DNA of 64,000 nt from Trichormus sp. NMC-1 (GTDB lineage: Bacteria; Cyanobacteriota; Cyanobacteriia; Cyanobacteriales; Nostocaceae), in contig NZ_LZQD01000002.1 in the NCBI RefSeq assembly GCF_001858025.1, forward strand, positions 524,120-588,119, read 5' to 3'. Positions 1 through 8,037 of this stretch are shown here, piece after piece. Position 1 is the first letter of the stretch, and the number at the start of each line of letters is the position of its first letter. Position numbers and translations under genes: made by a program. Under the pieces are notes generated by a model that was given only the letters and a program-made list of their open reading frames with translations, ran no database searches and had not been told where the DNA came from.

Positions 1-137
1 TTACAGAGCAACTAACTTTAGTTATGGAGATCCAAAAATTTATTCCTTGGTTTAAGCCCCTGGCTTTAGACATGGGGTGATAATTAGGAATTACTGTGAC
101 TTTACACCAAATCTCGTTGTTAATTTTGATAATTCAC

Positions 138-167
138 AAAAAAAAGGACAGGTTTTAAAACCTGCCC
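138..167 (-). terminator. Intrinsic terminator of tRNA-Gln
   Basis: On the minus strand GGGCAGGTTTT is followed by AAAACCTGTCC, a stem complete in RNA with one G-U pair, and then by eight T residues. It lies about 10 nt past the tRNA 3' end. Confidence 0.85.
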
Positions 168-176
168 TTCTTAATA

Positions 177-248
177 CTGGGGCGCTAGGATTCGAACCTA
201 GGGATGGCGGGACCAAAACCCACTGCCTTACCACTTGGCTACGCCCCA
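177..248 (-). tRNA. tRNA-Gln (UUG)
   Basis: Read on the minus strand this is a 72-nt cloverleaf. It has a fully paired 7-bp acceptor stem (TGGGGCG with CGCCCCA), a discriminator G, a GGTTCGAATCC T-arm and the anticodon loop TTTTGGT, which gives anticodon UUG. No CCA is encoded. A canonical intrinsic terminator follows immediately downstream on the same strand. Confidence 0.95.
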
Positions 249-332
249 ACGAAGTAAGTCAACTTCAAATAATATAGCAGTTACCCTGGGGGTTATGTCA
301 AGTACTTTTTAGAAAATATTTTTATTCTTATT

Positions 333-437
333 TATAGCCGTGGACAGGGTGGTTAGGACATCAACTAATCCTAAAACTTAGACACTAAAAGGCTTCTAGC
401 ACTGTCACCTGTCACCTGTTCCCTGTCACCTGCTATA
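333..437. repeat. 105-bp TATAGC...GCTATA miniature element, copy 1 (type i)
   Basis: Exactly 105 bp bounded by TATAGC and GCTATA. The first 31 bases are identical to the element at 16628-16732, which is also 105 bp. The interior carries a heptanucleotide-like CTGTCAC array near the right end. It lies between the tRNA-Gln gene and a small minus-strand transcription unit, and the last 5 bp overlap the end of that open frame. It contains no coding sequence. The inverted termini suggest a mobile, MITE-like repeat, but no transposase source is visible here. Confidence 0.65.
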
Positions 438-654
438 TTGTCCAAGAAAGGCATAAAAAAAGAGGGAAGGTTAAAATACCTTCCCCCCGCTTGTTGTTTT
501 GATTGTTTTGGTTGTTTTCTGGCTTTTGCGCTTCTTTGAGTTTGTTTCTCAGCATCTGTCTTTGTTTCTTCAGTTGTCTCTTTCTGGCAGAACCGCCTCG
601 GCCTTTATCGTTTCTCCCTTCTTTTCGGGGGGATTCCCATCTTTTTAAGCGCAT
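433..654 (-). CDS. Possible small basic protein or small RNA unit
   Basis: This open frame of 73 codons encodes a very basic peptide rich in Arg, Lys and Gln (the N-terminal half has RKEGR, SARKRQ and KKQRQ runs), then an Asn/Gln tail. I do not recognise a family. No clear Shine-Dalgarno precedes the ATG. A strong intrinsic terminator (455-487, same strand) lies inside the last quarter of the frame, so the natural product either ends earlier or the transcript is a non-coding RNA. The terminator supports real transcription of this stretch; the protein itself is uncertain. Confidence 0.35.
   Translation of the reverse strand: MRLKRWESPRKEGRNDKGRGGSARKRQLKKQRQMLRNKLKEAQKPENNQNNQNNKRGEGILTFPLFLCLSWTI
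455..487 (-). terminator. Intrinsic terminator inside a small unit
   Basis: The minus strand reads GGAAGGT, loop ATTTTA, ACCTTCC, then CTC and seven T residues. This is a textbook terminator for a leftward transcript that starts to the right of about 660. Confidence 0.8.
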
Positions 655-814
655 ATTGTTTTTGACGGTGAGTAATGATTATGAAATTCTATAAACAGCA
701 CTTGCCTTATTATACTACAAAAATTTCACTTTTTACAGGAAGTTGGAACGATAATGGCGATCGCTATTTGGATATTGAACTTACGCACAGGTCACAAAAT
801 AAACGTATACCACT

Positions 815-892
815 CCAGACACAGAGGATACAGAGAAAAACATCTGTTATTTTTTAGTAGGTTAACAATAACATCCTGTACATCCTGACATA
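815..892. repeat. Degenerate copy of a 101-bp intergenic repeat
   Basis: It shares blocks with the two 101-bp copies at 1540-1640 and 1681-1781: an ACACAGAGGA-type start, an AACATCTGT block, AGTAGGTTAACA and AACATCCTGTACATCCT. It is shorter and more diverged than those two. It lies just downstream of the MazF-type toxin gene. Confidence 0.6.
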
Positions 893-906
893 CTGAATAT
901 ACTTAA

Positions 907-1257
907 TTAATCTTGTAAAATCCAATTTGCTAAATTTTGTCTAATTCTTACTAACCTTGCTTCAGAAATTTCACCAATTTTTCCTAAAAGTATCTGCTCT
1001 GAAACCACAGCTAGTCGTGAAGCTCGAATCACACTTTCTGATTTTAAGCCTGTTTGCGAAAAATCAACATCTTGGGGTGAGATAATTTCATCTAATCCTG
1101 CTAGTTCTTGTCCTGTTTTTGTGGAAATCATACAGGCAAGCCAGTCATCATATACATTATTGGATAGGGGTTTTATGAGTAGTGCAGGACGTAGTTTCCC
1201 CAGTGTCAGGTTAGTTTGCGGAAATCTGAAGAGAACAATTTGACCTGCTATTGCCAT
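907..1257 (-). CDS. MazF/PemK-family toxin (mRNA interferase)
   Basis: The 116-residue protein has the PemK-like SH3-barrel pattern: an N-terminal GQIVLFRFP strand, KLRPALLI (the conserved RP(A/V)L(V/I)I segment), a central strand with ACMIST, then ESVIRASRL and a C-terminal helix. Family members are ribosome-independent endoribonucleases that cut mRNA. Its ATG overlaps the end of the upstream 71-codon gene by 10 bp, the usual translational coupling of an antitoxin-toxin pair. Length fits the family and no disrupting change is visible. Cleavage specificity cannot be inferred. Confidence 0.85.
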   Translation of the reverse strand: MAIAGQIVLFRFPQTNLTLGKLRPALLIKPLSNNVYDDWLACMISTKTGQELAGLDEIISPQDVDFSQTGLKSESVIRASRLAVVSEQILLGKIGEISEARLVRIRQNLANWILQD

Positions 1258-1463
1258 TTTTCTATCAGATCAGATTCAGTGTATTCATGAAGATGATCAT
1301 TTTCTAAGCCTCTCATAGCTTGTTCTAAGGAAAACTCGTTCCATTCTTCATTTTCTTTGTTAGTCAAGATAGGGATTAACATTTTTTGAATTGTCCATTT
1401 TTCTTCTTGTATAAGTTCTAAAATACTTTCTTTTATGAGGGCTTTCAGTTGTTGGGTTTCCAT
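1248..1463 (-). CDS. Antitoxin partner of the MazF/PemK-like toxin
   Basis: A 71-residue acidic protein (LIKESILELIQEE, then an EENEEW-like stretch and a C-terminal ESDLIEKW) sits immediately upstream of the toxin and overlaps it by 10 bp. I do not recognise a named antitoxin fold from the sequence. The call rests on position, size, acidity and overlap with a clear PemK-type toxin. Such antitoxins normally bind the toxin and repress the operon. Confidence 0.65.
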   Translation of the reverse strand: METQQLKALIKESILELIQEEKWTIQKMLIPILTNKENEEWNEFSLEQAMRGLENDHLHEYTESDLIEKWQ

Positions 1464-1539
1464 TGTTCACCTTTGGTTAATCATTCTTTGATTTTACCTG
1501 GTTTTCAAGTCGGGGATCTTTGACTAGGAGATTGATGAC

Positions 1540-1640
1540 GAACCAAAGAGGCGCAGAGGACGCAGAGAACAACGTCTGTCATATTGGAGTAGGATGAGGG
1601 TAACATCCTGTACATCCTCTCATCCTGGTTATCCTGATTC
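1540..1640. repeat. 101-bp intergenic repeat, copy A
   Basis: Same length (101 bp) and layout as 1681-1781. It begins GAACC, carries CGCAGAGGACGCAGAGAAC, AACGTCTGTCAT and a GTAACATCCTGTACATCCT block, and ends ATCCTGATTC. The spacing between copies is 40 bp. It is non-coding; the open frames running across it are incidental. Confidence 0.7.
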
Positions 1641-1680
1641 AGGCTTTCTTGGGTCTTATGCAAAAATTTATGAGATTAAC

Positions 1681-1781
1681 GAACCGCAGAGACACAGAGG
1701 ACGCAGAGAACAACGTCTGTCATCTTTGAGTAGGTTAACAGTAACATCCTGTACATCCTTTAATCCTGGACATCCTGATTC
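1681..1781. repeat. 101-bp intergenic repeat, copy B
   Basis: Direct-orientation partner of 1540-1640. It contains the same CAGAGGACGCAGAGAACAAC and ACATCCTGTACATCCT blocks with scattered substitutions. The same kind of sequence recurs more weakly at 815-892. Confidence 0.7.
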
Positions 1782-1802
1782 TGACTTAATAATTTTCTGT
1801 CA

Positions 1803-1828
1803 TTTAAAGCCTGGGAAAAAACCAGGCT
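1803..1828 (-). terminator. Terminator-like hairpin after tRNA-Leu(CAA)
   Basis: On the minus strand AGCCTGG pairs with CCAGGCT around a T-rich loop and is followed by a short TTTAAAT. It lies about 20 bp past the tRNA 3' end. The T-run is short, so efficiency is uncertain. Confidence 0.55.
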
Positions 1829-1846
1829 AGTCATTGAAAATCTTAA

Positions 1847-1928
1847 TGGGCAGGAGGAGAATCGAACTCCTATACCTTTCGGTGCCGCATTTTGAGTGCG
1901 GTGCGTCTACCAATTCCGCCACCCGCCC
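1847..1928 (-). tRNA. tRNA-Leu (CAA)
   Basis: An 82-nt class II tRNA on the minus strand. It has acceptor GGGCGGG with CCTGCCC, a long variable arm, a T-arm with GTTCGATTC and anticodon loop CTCAAAA, giving anticodon CAA. The discriminator is A, as expected for leucine. No CCA is encoded. Confidence 0.95.
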
Positions 1929-2006
1929 TTGGGTGTAACTTTCCTATTATAGCCTATTTTTTGATTTTGGCAACAGGTATTTTTGAGAATTGGGAATAAT
2001 CAAGAA

Positions 2007-3098
2007 TTACCAATTCCGGTTTACCAAAGTTGAATCAATATCTTGTAGACTAGCACAGCCGCTGAGTGCCATTGCGGTAGTTAATTCATCTTTGAGAAGC
2101 GAGATAATATCAGACACGCCCTCTTGTCCAGATACCGCTAATCCCCACAATACAGGACGACCGATGAGAACAGCTTTTGCGCCTATAGCTAAGGCTTTGA
2201 GGATGTCTGTACCGCGACGGATACCACCATCTAAAAGAACTTCTGCTTTACCGTCTACTGCGGCGATGATTTCGGGTAGAGCATCTAAGGAAGCTAACGC
2301 ACCATCTAATTGTCTACCACCATGATTAGAAACCACAATCCCTTGAGCGCCATATTCTACCGCCCGCACAGCATCATCACCCCGTAAAATCCCTTTCAAT
2401 ACTAAAGGTAAGGGACTCAGAGATTGCAGCCATTCTAAATCTTTCCAAGTCAGTGCGGGGTTAATCTGTTGAGCAAAATAGGTCAATAAACCAGATTCCC
2501 CTTGTTCATGGGGAATATCTAACCCTGATATTTTGGTTAAATTAGCGGGATGTAAACCTGGAGGTAAGGTGAATTCATTGCGTTGATCTCGTTCTCGCTT
2601 TCCCAACACAGGAGCATCAACAGTTAGACACAGTGCTTTGTAACCTGCTGTATATGCTCTTTCTACCAAAGCACGAGTTAAACCCCGATCTTTGTGGATG
2701 TAAAGCTGGAACCATTGCAAACCATTGTCAACCGTTGCAACTTCTTCTAAACTCTTAGTAGACAATGTACTCAGAACCATACCTACACCTGCTGAAGCCG
2801 CAGCTGAAGCTGTAGCAATTTCCCCATCTGGATGAGCGAGACATTGAAAAGCCATTGGTGCAATCAGCAGAGGTAGCTGCAAAGGTTCACCTAAAACTTT
2901 GGTAGTCAAGTTGATTTCACTGACATCAACTAACATTTTTGGACGGAGTTTGATTCGTGTAAAAGCAGTGCGATTATCTTTTAAAGTGATTTCATCCCAT
3001 GCACCACTGCTGTAATAATCAAACGCCATCTGGGAAAGATGAGCTTTTGCTAACTGTTCATATTCAAATAAGTTTATAGGTGATACAAGCTCTTGCAC
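2007..3098 (-). CDS. FMN-dependent alpha-hydroxy-acid oxidase (lactate/glycolate oxidase family)
   Basis: The 363-residue TIM-barrel flavoprotein has the family signature SNHGGRQLD (catalytic His and substrate Arg) near residue 255 and the FMN-phosphate loop DGGIRRGTD near residue 290. N-terminal PMAFQCLAHPDGE is the conserved flavin-contact segment. Members oxidise L-lactate or glycolate to the 2-oxo acid. In the Nostoc group the characterised homologue is chiefly an L-lactate oxidase proposed to consume oxygen during nitrogen fixation (established knowledge). Which substrate this one prefers is inference. It stands 47 bp upstream of an M48 peptidase gene on the same strand and is full length for the family. 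Confidence 0.9.
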   Translation of the reverse strand: MQELVSPINLFEYEQLAKAHLSQMAFDYYSSGAWDEITLKDNRTAFTRIKLRPKMLVDVSEINLTTKVLGEPLQLPLLIAPMAFQCLAHPDGEIATASAAASAGVGMVLSTLSTKSLEEVATVDNGLQWFQLYIHKDRGLTRALVERAYTAGYKALCLTVDAPVLGKRERDQRNEFTLPPGLHPANLTKISGLDIPHEQGESGLLTYFAQQINPALTWKDLEWLQSLSPLPLVLKGILRGDDAVRAVEYGAQGIVVSNHGGRQLDGALASLDALPEIIAAVDGKAEVLLDGGIRRGTDILKALAIGAKAVLIGRPVLWGLAVSGQEGVSDIISLLKDELTTAMALSGCASLQDIDSTLVNRNW

Positions 3099-3144
3099 TT
3101 TACCTCACTCCTCCTGCTTTCTGTCCTGTCACTCCTTGGGATAT

Positions 3145-4020
3145 TTACCAATTGCGCCAGCCGCCCTTCGGTGCAGTTTCAATCTTGTCCTTAAAACCGT
3201 GATTTTGCAGTAGCTTCTGGTACTCTAAAGTACTACTCCAACGGTCAATTTCTCTAGCTCTCAATACTGGTACTGGATGGCTTAATTGGGCGGTACGGGC
3301 TTCTTTGACCATTTCACCAAGTTCGGTTTTACTAATGTCATCATAAGCACGAGCTTGGGCAACAAAGGCATCGAGATTTAGCTTGGGTGCTAAGGTGGGA
3401 GAACCGCCAGCAAGCTTCATTAACACTGACATGACAACTTTGGGGTCTTGGGTAGCTAACAAAGCGGCGCGATCGCAGGTAAACTCAGCACAACGTACCC
3501 ATTCTAATAATTGTGCCTGTAACGCTTGAGCCACAACAGCACCAACATTAGGTACAATTCCTGCTACTAAAACTAATAAATTTACAGGTGTTAAATAAAC
3601 ACTGTGATCACATTTGAGATGTCCCAACTCATGGGCAATTACAGCTTGTATTTCCTCTGGTGTGAGAATATCAATTAAGGAAGTGTGCAGAACTACAAAC
3701 GGCTGCTTACCCCGCATAGCAAATGTGTAAGCATTAGGAGCCGGATGTTGACGGACATACAACTGGGGCGGTTCGATATCTAAGATATTACAAGCATCTA
3801 ACAACAGCTTGTGTAAATCGGGCAGTTGTTGTTCACCAACCAAAATACTCGCAGCAATATTTTCTACATAAAACACTTGCTCTGCCATTGGCCCCAACAA
3901 ATTCCGCACCATCATATCTAAGCCAGGAATTTGCTTAAGAGTGTTGGTTGCTTCCAAGTCTAGAGGATGACGGAATGAGTCAGCTTTTAAACCAATTAGT
4001 GGGGTTTGAAGTAAAGACAT
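3145..4020 (-). CDS. M48-family zinc metallopeptidase
   Basis: The 291-residue protein carries HELGH (residues 130-134) for zinc binding and catalysis, with the third ligand Glu in AEFTCDRA about 45 residues later, as in the HtpX/Ste24/Oma1 peptidase family. A hydrophobic segment just after the motif (LLVLVAGIVPNVGAVV) suggests membrane association. I chose the second Met, five codons inside the longest frame, because MSLLQTPLIGLKADSF is a typical cyanobacterial N-terminus and the first codons are hydrophobic filler. It probably acts in membrane-protein quality control; the substrate is unknown. Confidence 0.85.
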   Translation of the reverse strand: MSLLQTPLIGLKADSFRHPLDLEATNTLKQIPGLDMMVRNLLGPMAEQVFYVENIAASILVGEQQLPDLHKLLLDACNILDIEPPQLYVRQHPAPNAYTFAMRGKQPFVVLHTSLIDILTPEEIQAVIAHELGHLKCDHSVYLTPVNLLVLVAGIVPNVGAVVAQALQAQLLEWVRCAEFTCDRAALLATQDPKVVMSVLMKLAGGSPTLAPKLNLDAFVAQARAYDDISKTELGEMVKEARTAQLSHPVPVLRAREIDRWSSTLEYQKLLQNHGFKDKIETAPKGGWRNW

Positions 4021-4376
4021 AATTATGGCAATCAATAAAAAATATATTTCCCACAGCTAGTATAGCGATTTCAGAAGGGTGGGCATTGCTAGTACCTTGT
4101 TTTCTAGGCATCTGAAGTTGTGTACATATAATCTTTGGAGCATAAGAAAACTATTTTCAATATGGGGAAGTAAAAGAACTTTTTGATGGGATGCACCCAT
4201 TGTATAACTATATTAATTAACTTTTTTAAGTTGTAGTTCAGGTAGAGTCAAGCATTTTAGCAAATAAAAAAGTAAAAAAAATAAATTAAATAAATTAATG
4301 ACGAAAGTTACCAACTTGATATTTCATCAACAGGTAAAATCCGCCATTAAATCACCAAATACAAAATCCCCTAACT
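4021..4376. other. Intergenic, no recognised feature
   Basis: This 356-bp AT-rich stretch separates the M48 gene from murA, both leftward. It should hold the M48 promoter and the murA 3' region. I see no tRNA, repeat family member or open frame worth calling. A TATAGC occurs at 4061 but no matching GCTATA lies 105 bp away. Confidence 0.5.
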
Positions 4377-5786
4377 CTAGATAGAAACTGAAGCCGGGGG
4401 ATTGCTGTTGTTTGTATGTAACTCTGCATCAGCTGATGCTTCATTATTCACACGGATAATCTTTGCTCCTAGTTGTTGCAATTTCATATCCAGGCGATCA
4501 TAACCACGATCTAAGTGTTTTAATCCTTGAATTGTGGTTTTTCCTTCTGCTGCTAGTCCAGCTATCACCAAGGCTGCAGATGCTCGTAAATCCGTGCCTA
4601 TTACTGGTGCGCCGGATAACATTGGCACGCCGCGAACAAAGGCAGTATTACCTTTAACGCGAATATCTGCCCCCAAGCGATTTAACTCGGAAGCATGACG
4701 CAGACGATTCTCAAACACAGATTCATTAATGATGCTGTCACCTTCTGCCAAAGTCAGCAATGCCATAAACGGCGCTTGCATATCTGTGGGAAAACCCGGA
4801 TGGGGTAAGGTATCAATATCTGTGGCTCTGAGCTTTTCTGCTGGTAAAATGCGTAAACAGTCTGACCCTTCCTCAATGATGGGTACGCCAATTTTTTGTA
4901 ACTTGGCAATCACTGGGATTAAATGGTCGGGAACCACTGGGGAAAGAGTAAATTCTGAACGAGTGATGGCTCCAGCGAGTAAAAAAGTTCCTGTCTCAAT
5001 CCGATCAGGAATAATGCTGTAGTCAGTAGAATGTAATTTTTCAACACCGTTGATGGTAATTGTACTCGTTCCTGCTCCTCGAATCTTCGCTCCCATTGAG
5101 TTACAGAAATTCGCCAAATCGGCTACTTCTGGTTCTCTGGCAGCATTTTCTAGGATAGTTTCACCATCAGCTAAGGTAGCTGCCATCATCAGGGTTTCAG
5201 TTGCACCAACGCTGGGAGTATCTAAGTAGATTCTCGCTCCCTTCAATCTACCATTGCTACCAGGAACAAAAGCATTACAAATGCCATGCTCAATTTGGAC
5301 TTCTGCTCCCATTGCTTGCAGTCCCCTGACGTGCAAATCAACTGGTCTAGCACCAATGGCACAACCCCCTGGTAAAGGCATTTGTGCTACTCCCAGTCGC
5401 GCTAACAGAGGTCCGATGGCAAAAAAGCTGGCTCGCAGTTGAGTAACTAGTTCATAAGGCGCTTTGGATGTGCTAATTTCCCTGGCATCAACATCTAAAA
5501 TGTCGTCTTCTCTGGTTAAGCGCAATCCCAAAGCTGATAAAACTTGCCCCATGCGCTCTACGTCCGCTAATAAGGGGACATTGCGAATACGACAATCTCC
5601 TGAACAAAGCAAAGCTCCAGCCATGATTACCAGTGCTGAATTTTTTGCCCCGCTAATTTTTACATGACCTTGCAAAGGATGCCCACCCCAAATTTGCAAA
5701 ACTGAGGAGTCTGCTTCAGGTGAAGACTTGGCATCTGGTAAGCTGCTAGAAGAATTAATAAGCCTACCTCCAAAAAAAGTACGCAA
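4377..5786 (-). CDS. murA: UDP-N-acetylglucosamine 1-carboxyvinyltransferase MurA
   Basis: This enzyme transfers enolpyruvate from PEP to UDP-GlcNAc, the first committed step of peptidoglycan synthesis in the cytoplasm. The 469-residue protein shows [10 protein letters not shown] near the N-terminus (the conserved Lys-Asn pair), the catalytic cysteine C142 in [14 protein letters not shown], and DRIETGTFL and GFPTDMQAP further on. The C-terminus is an Asn/Ser-rich tail. The first roughly 28 residues are poorly conserved, so the exact start is uncertain. The 5' 462 bp (154 codons) plus 287 bp upstream are repeated exactly at 8056-8804. Divergent from tRNA-Leu(CAG). Confidence 0.96.
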   Translation of the reverse strand: MRTFFGGRLINSSSSLPDAKSSPEADSSVLQIWGGHPLQGHVKISGAKNSALVIMAGALLCSGDCRIRNVPLLADVERMGQVLSALGLRLTREDDILDVDAREISTSKAPYELVTQLRASFFAIGPLLARLGVAQMPLPGGCAIGARPVDLHVRGLQAMGAEVQIEHGICNAFVPGSNGRLKGARIYLDTPSVGATETLMMAATLADGETILENAAREPEVADLANFCNSMGAKIRGAGTSTITINGVEKLHSTDYSIIPDRIETGTFLLAGAITRSEFTLSPVVPDHLIPVIAKLQKIGVPIIEEGSDCLRILPAEKLRATDIDTLPHPGFPTDMQAPFMALLTLAEGDSIINESVFENRLRHASELNRLGADIRVKGNTAFVRGVPMLSGAPVIGTDLRASAALVIAGLAAEGKTTIQGLKHLDRGYDRLDMKLQQLGAKIIRVNNEASADAELHTNNSNPPASVSI

Positions 5787-6073
5787 TAATAAAGGTTTAA
5801 AGTTGGTTTTGATTCTACAGTAAAGAGTTGGTTTGTCTACATTTTGGTGTGATGACTTGTGAAGATAAATTTTAACTTTCTATGTTCTGACGGCTGTAAA
5901 TAATTACTGGCAAGCTTTCTGCGGTTTGAAAATTTATTGGCTATGTTAACATCAATTACGTATCAAAACCAAAAACAATACTCAGTAAGAAGCTGATTCT
6001 GTTTTTTTTGGCAGTACCTATGAGAATAATCTTGGTTGACAAACTTACAGAATTAAGCAATAATAAGAAATTG
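5325..6073. repeat. 749-bp direct repeat, parent copy (murA 5' part plus upstream region)
   Basis: Identical as far as I can compare it by eye to 8056-8804 in the same orientation (offset 2731 bp). It covers murA codons 1-154, the whole murA upstream region and the tRNA-Leu promoter. It ends at the probable tRNA transcription start, about 20 bp before the tRNA. This is the parent copy, because here it is continuous with full-length murA and with the tRNA. Confidence 0.9.
6036..6064 (+). promoter_or_regulatory. Sigma-70-type promoter of tRNA-Leu(CAG)
   Basis: TTGACA at 6036-6041 and AATAAT at 6059-6064 are separated by 17 bp, a near-consensus housekeeping promoter. It points right and would start transcription near 6071, about 23 bp before the tRNA. 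Confidence 0.65.
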
Positions 6074-6093
6074 TCGATAAGATATCGATGCCA

Positions 6094-6175
6094 GCGGAAC
6101 TGGCGGAATTGGCAGACGCGCTAGATTCAGGTTCTAGTGCCGCAAGGCTTCCGGGTTCAAGTCCCGGGTTCCGCA
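6094..6175 (+). tRNA. tRNA-Leu (CAG)
   Basis: An 82-nt class II tRNA. Acceptor GCGGAAC pairs with GTTCCGC, discriminator A, the variable arm contains TGCCGCAAGGCTT, the T-arm is GGGTTCAAGTCCC, and the anticodon loop TTCAGGT gives CAG. No CCA is encoded. Confidence 0.95.
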
Positions 6176-6234
6176 TATTAATTTGTTTGGGATTTCAGAT
6201 GAATCTAAAATCCCAAATCTCAAAATATAAAATC

Positions 6235-7017
6235 GTGTTGACAAGTTTACAAAATTCCCTAGTTAAGCAAATCCGTAAGCTGCACTCTACCAAAGAGAGA
6301 CATAAGCAGCAGCTATTTTTACTGGAAGGGACGCACTTGCTAGAAGAAGCTTGTGCGGTGAATTACCCTTTAGATACGGTTTGTTGTACAGAAAAATGGC
6401 AAATGGCACATCCTCAATTGTGGGATAATGCTTGTAGTTATTGCGATCGCTCAGAAATTGTCAGTGAAGACGTTTTAGCGGCAATGGCAACGACGGTACA
6501 GCCAGATGGTGTCGTTGCCATTGCAAAGCGGAGTGAACAGCCAACCCAAGTCCCTTTTACTGGTTTGGTTCTAGCTGTGGAAACTCTGCAAGATCCAGGG
6601 AATTTAGGGACTATGATTCGCACCGCTGCGGCTGCTGGGGCATCCGGTTTGTGGTTAAATAGTGATAGTGTGGATTTAGATAATCCCAAGGTTTTACGTG
6701 CGTCTGCGGGGCAGTGGTTTCGCTTAAATATGGCGGTGAGTGAAGATTTAAGGACGACAGTTGCTCAAAGCCAGCAAGCAGGAATGCAGGTAGTTGCTAC
6801 TATGCCAAATGCAAATTTAACTTATTGGGAAGTGGATTGGCGTAAACCTAGTTTGATTCTACTGGGAAATGAAGGGGCTGGGTTATCAGCAGATTTAGCA
6901 GCAATGGCGAATACACAAGTGAAAATTCCTCTTAGTCCTGGAGTAGAATCTTTGAATGTAGCGATCGCAGCGGCTTTAATGTTATATGAAGCCCAGCGGC
7001 AAAAGATTTATAGTTAA
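6235..7017 (+). CDS. SpoU/TrmH-family RNA 2'-O-methyltransferase
   Basis: This SPOUT-class enzyme uses S-adenosylmethionine to methylate ribose 2'-OH in rRNA or tRNA. The N-terminal substrate-binding domain (SLVKQIRKLHSTKERHKQQLF) is followed by the trefoil-knot motifs: motif 1 LQDPGNLGTMIRTAAAAG, motif 2 LILLGNEGAGLS and motif 3 IPLSPGVESLNVAIAAALMLYE. The longest frame starts inside the tRNA-Leu gene, which cannot be right. An ATG at 6199 and a GTG/TTG pair at 6235/6238 remain. I prefer 6235, because family proteins begin near LTSLQNSLVKQIRKL and the extra residues are AT-rich spacer. The exact target nucleotide is unknown. Confidence 0.88.
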   Translation: MLTSLQNSLVKQIRKLHSTKERHKQQLFLLEGTHLLEEACAVNYPLDTVCCTEKWQMAHPQLWDNACSYCDRSEIVSEDVLAAMATTVQPDGVVAIAKRSEQPTQVPFTGLVLAVETLQDPGNLGTMIRTAAAAGASGLWLNSDSVDLDNPKVLRASAGQWFRLNMAVSEDLRTTVAQSQQAGMQVVATMPNANLTYWEVDWRKPSLILLGNEGAGLSADLAAMANTQVKIPLSPGVESLNVAIAAALMLYEAQRQKIYS

Positions 7018-7024
7018 TCGGTTT

Positions 7025-7264
7025 TTAATTTTTGTGTTTTTTTGCTAAATATTGCTCAATATCAGCAACTGCATCCTCTAAAGCTGATATATCAATAGCA
7101 TCCGTCTTGTTGCTTAAGCTATCGTTCATGGAACTACTATTATTAGATTTAGTTTCCACTTGATTTCCAGGGGAATTGACTTGTAAGATGTCTTCTAACT
7201 GAAGCAGGGATTGCTGAAACTCTTGAGCAGCGTCACAGCGCTGATATTGCTGAATAGGTTTCAT
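7025..7264 (-). CDS. Conserved small hypothetical protein
   Basis: The 79-residue acidic protein is of unknown function. The N-terminal helix EFQQSLLQLEDILQ and the C-terminal helix ISALEDAVADIEQYLAKK flank an Asn/Ser-rich linker, so it looks like a small two-helix protein. It converges on the RNA methyltransferase gene with 7 bp between their ends and is divergent from the secreted nuclease. I recognise no domain; the composition and clean boundaries make it a probable real gene. Confidence 0.6.
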   Translation of the reverse strand: MKPIQQYQRCDAAQEFQQSLLQLEDILQVNSPGNQVETKSNNSSSMNDSLSNKTDAIDISALEDAVADIEQYLAKKHKN

Positions 7265-7430
7265 AATCTTAAGAAAAAGAATCAGGGTGAAGTTGAGTAA
7301 TTGTCGATTGTAGTCGCTAATCCAGTCAATTTGAGCCGTCTAAAATTATTTATGATAGCTATCTGCTCACCACTATTTGGTCTAGTATCAATTTTACACA
7401 TTAGTAGGCTTGACTGCCAAACTTGTTGAA

Positions 7431-7994
7431 ATGAATCAATCGATTAAACAAATTCTAATTTGCTTGGGTGCAGCTATTATCGGTTTTAGCGTCGTTGGTT
7501 GCGATCGGCTGTTTCCCCCGACTGGTGATATTGTTGAGAGGGTGAGCGATGGTGATACATTGGTGTTGAAAGACGCTGATGGCAAGAAGTTCACAGTGCG
7601 CTTTGCTTGTGTTGATTCCCCAGAAATACCTCATTCTAAGAAAGAAAAAAACAGTAGATTTACTAAAGATGTAAATCAATTTGCTTGGGGTGTGAAAGCA
7701 CAAACACGGGTAGAGGAACTTGTGCAGCAGGCAGGTAATCGCGTCAAGTTGAGTATAACGGATAGCGATCGCTATGGTAGAAAAGTTGCAGAAGTGCGTT
7801 TAAAAGATGGTACTTTTGTCCAACAAGTTTTGTTACAAGAAGGATTAGCTAAGGTATATCGTCCTTATTTAAACAAATGTCCCAGTAAAGATATCGTCCA
7901 ACAAGCGGAAGCGCAAGCGCAACAGCAACGAATTGGGATTTGGAGTGATCGGAAATTTGTTGATCCTTGGAATTATCGGAAAGGAAATAAGTAA
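7431..7994 (+). CDS. Secreted thermonuclease-like (SNase) lipoprotein
   Basis: The 187-residue protein starts with a lipoprotein signal (hydrophobic ICLGAAIIGFSVVGC, Cys as lipobox). A staphylococcal-nuclease OB-fold follows: RVSDGDTLVL, VRFACVDSPE, DRYGRKVAEV with the catalytic-type Arg/Asp/Tyr cluster, and C-terminal GIWSDRKFVDPWNYR. Such enzymes degrade DNA and RNA outside the cytoplasm with calcium. I chose the inner ATG at 7431, seven codons inside the frame, because it gives a proper short positively charged n-region. Full length for the family. Confidence 0.88.
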   Translation: MNQSIKQILICLGAAIIGFSVVGCDRLFPPTGDIVERVSDGDTLVLKDADGKKFTVRFACVDSPEIPHSKKEKNSRFTKDVNQFAWGVKAQTRVEELVQQAGNRVKLSITDSDRYGRKVAEVRLKDGTFVQQVLLQEGLAKVYRPYLNKCPSKDIVQQAEAQAQQQRIGIWSDRKFVDPWNYRKGNK

Positions 7995-8037
7995 ATAAAG
8001 CTAATGTAGAGATGTTTTAGATAATGTTTGAAAAGTC

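Noticed and set aside
675-857. 60-codon plus-strand frame
   Set aside because: It ends in the dispersed CACAGAGGATACAGAG repeat and has no homology-like features.
1594-1830. 78-codon plus-strand frame
   Set aside because: It is made of the 101-bp repeats and a terminator hairpin.
4061-4166. Further TATAGC-type element
   Set aside because: TATAGC is present but there is no matching GCTATA at the expected distance.
6088-6234. N-terminal extension of the RNA methyltransferase frame
   Set aside because: The first codons are the tRNA-Leu gene itself.
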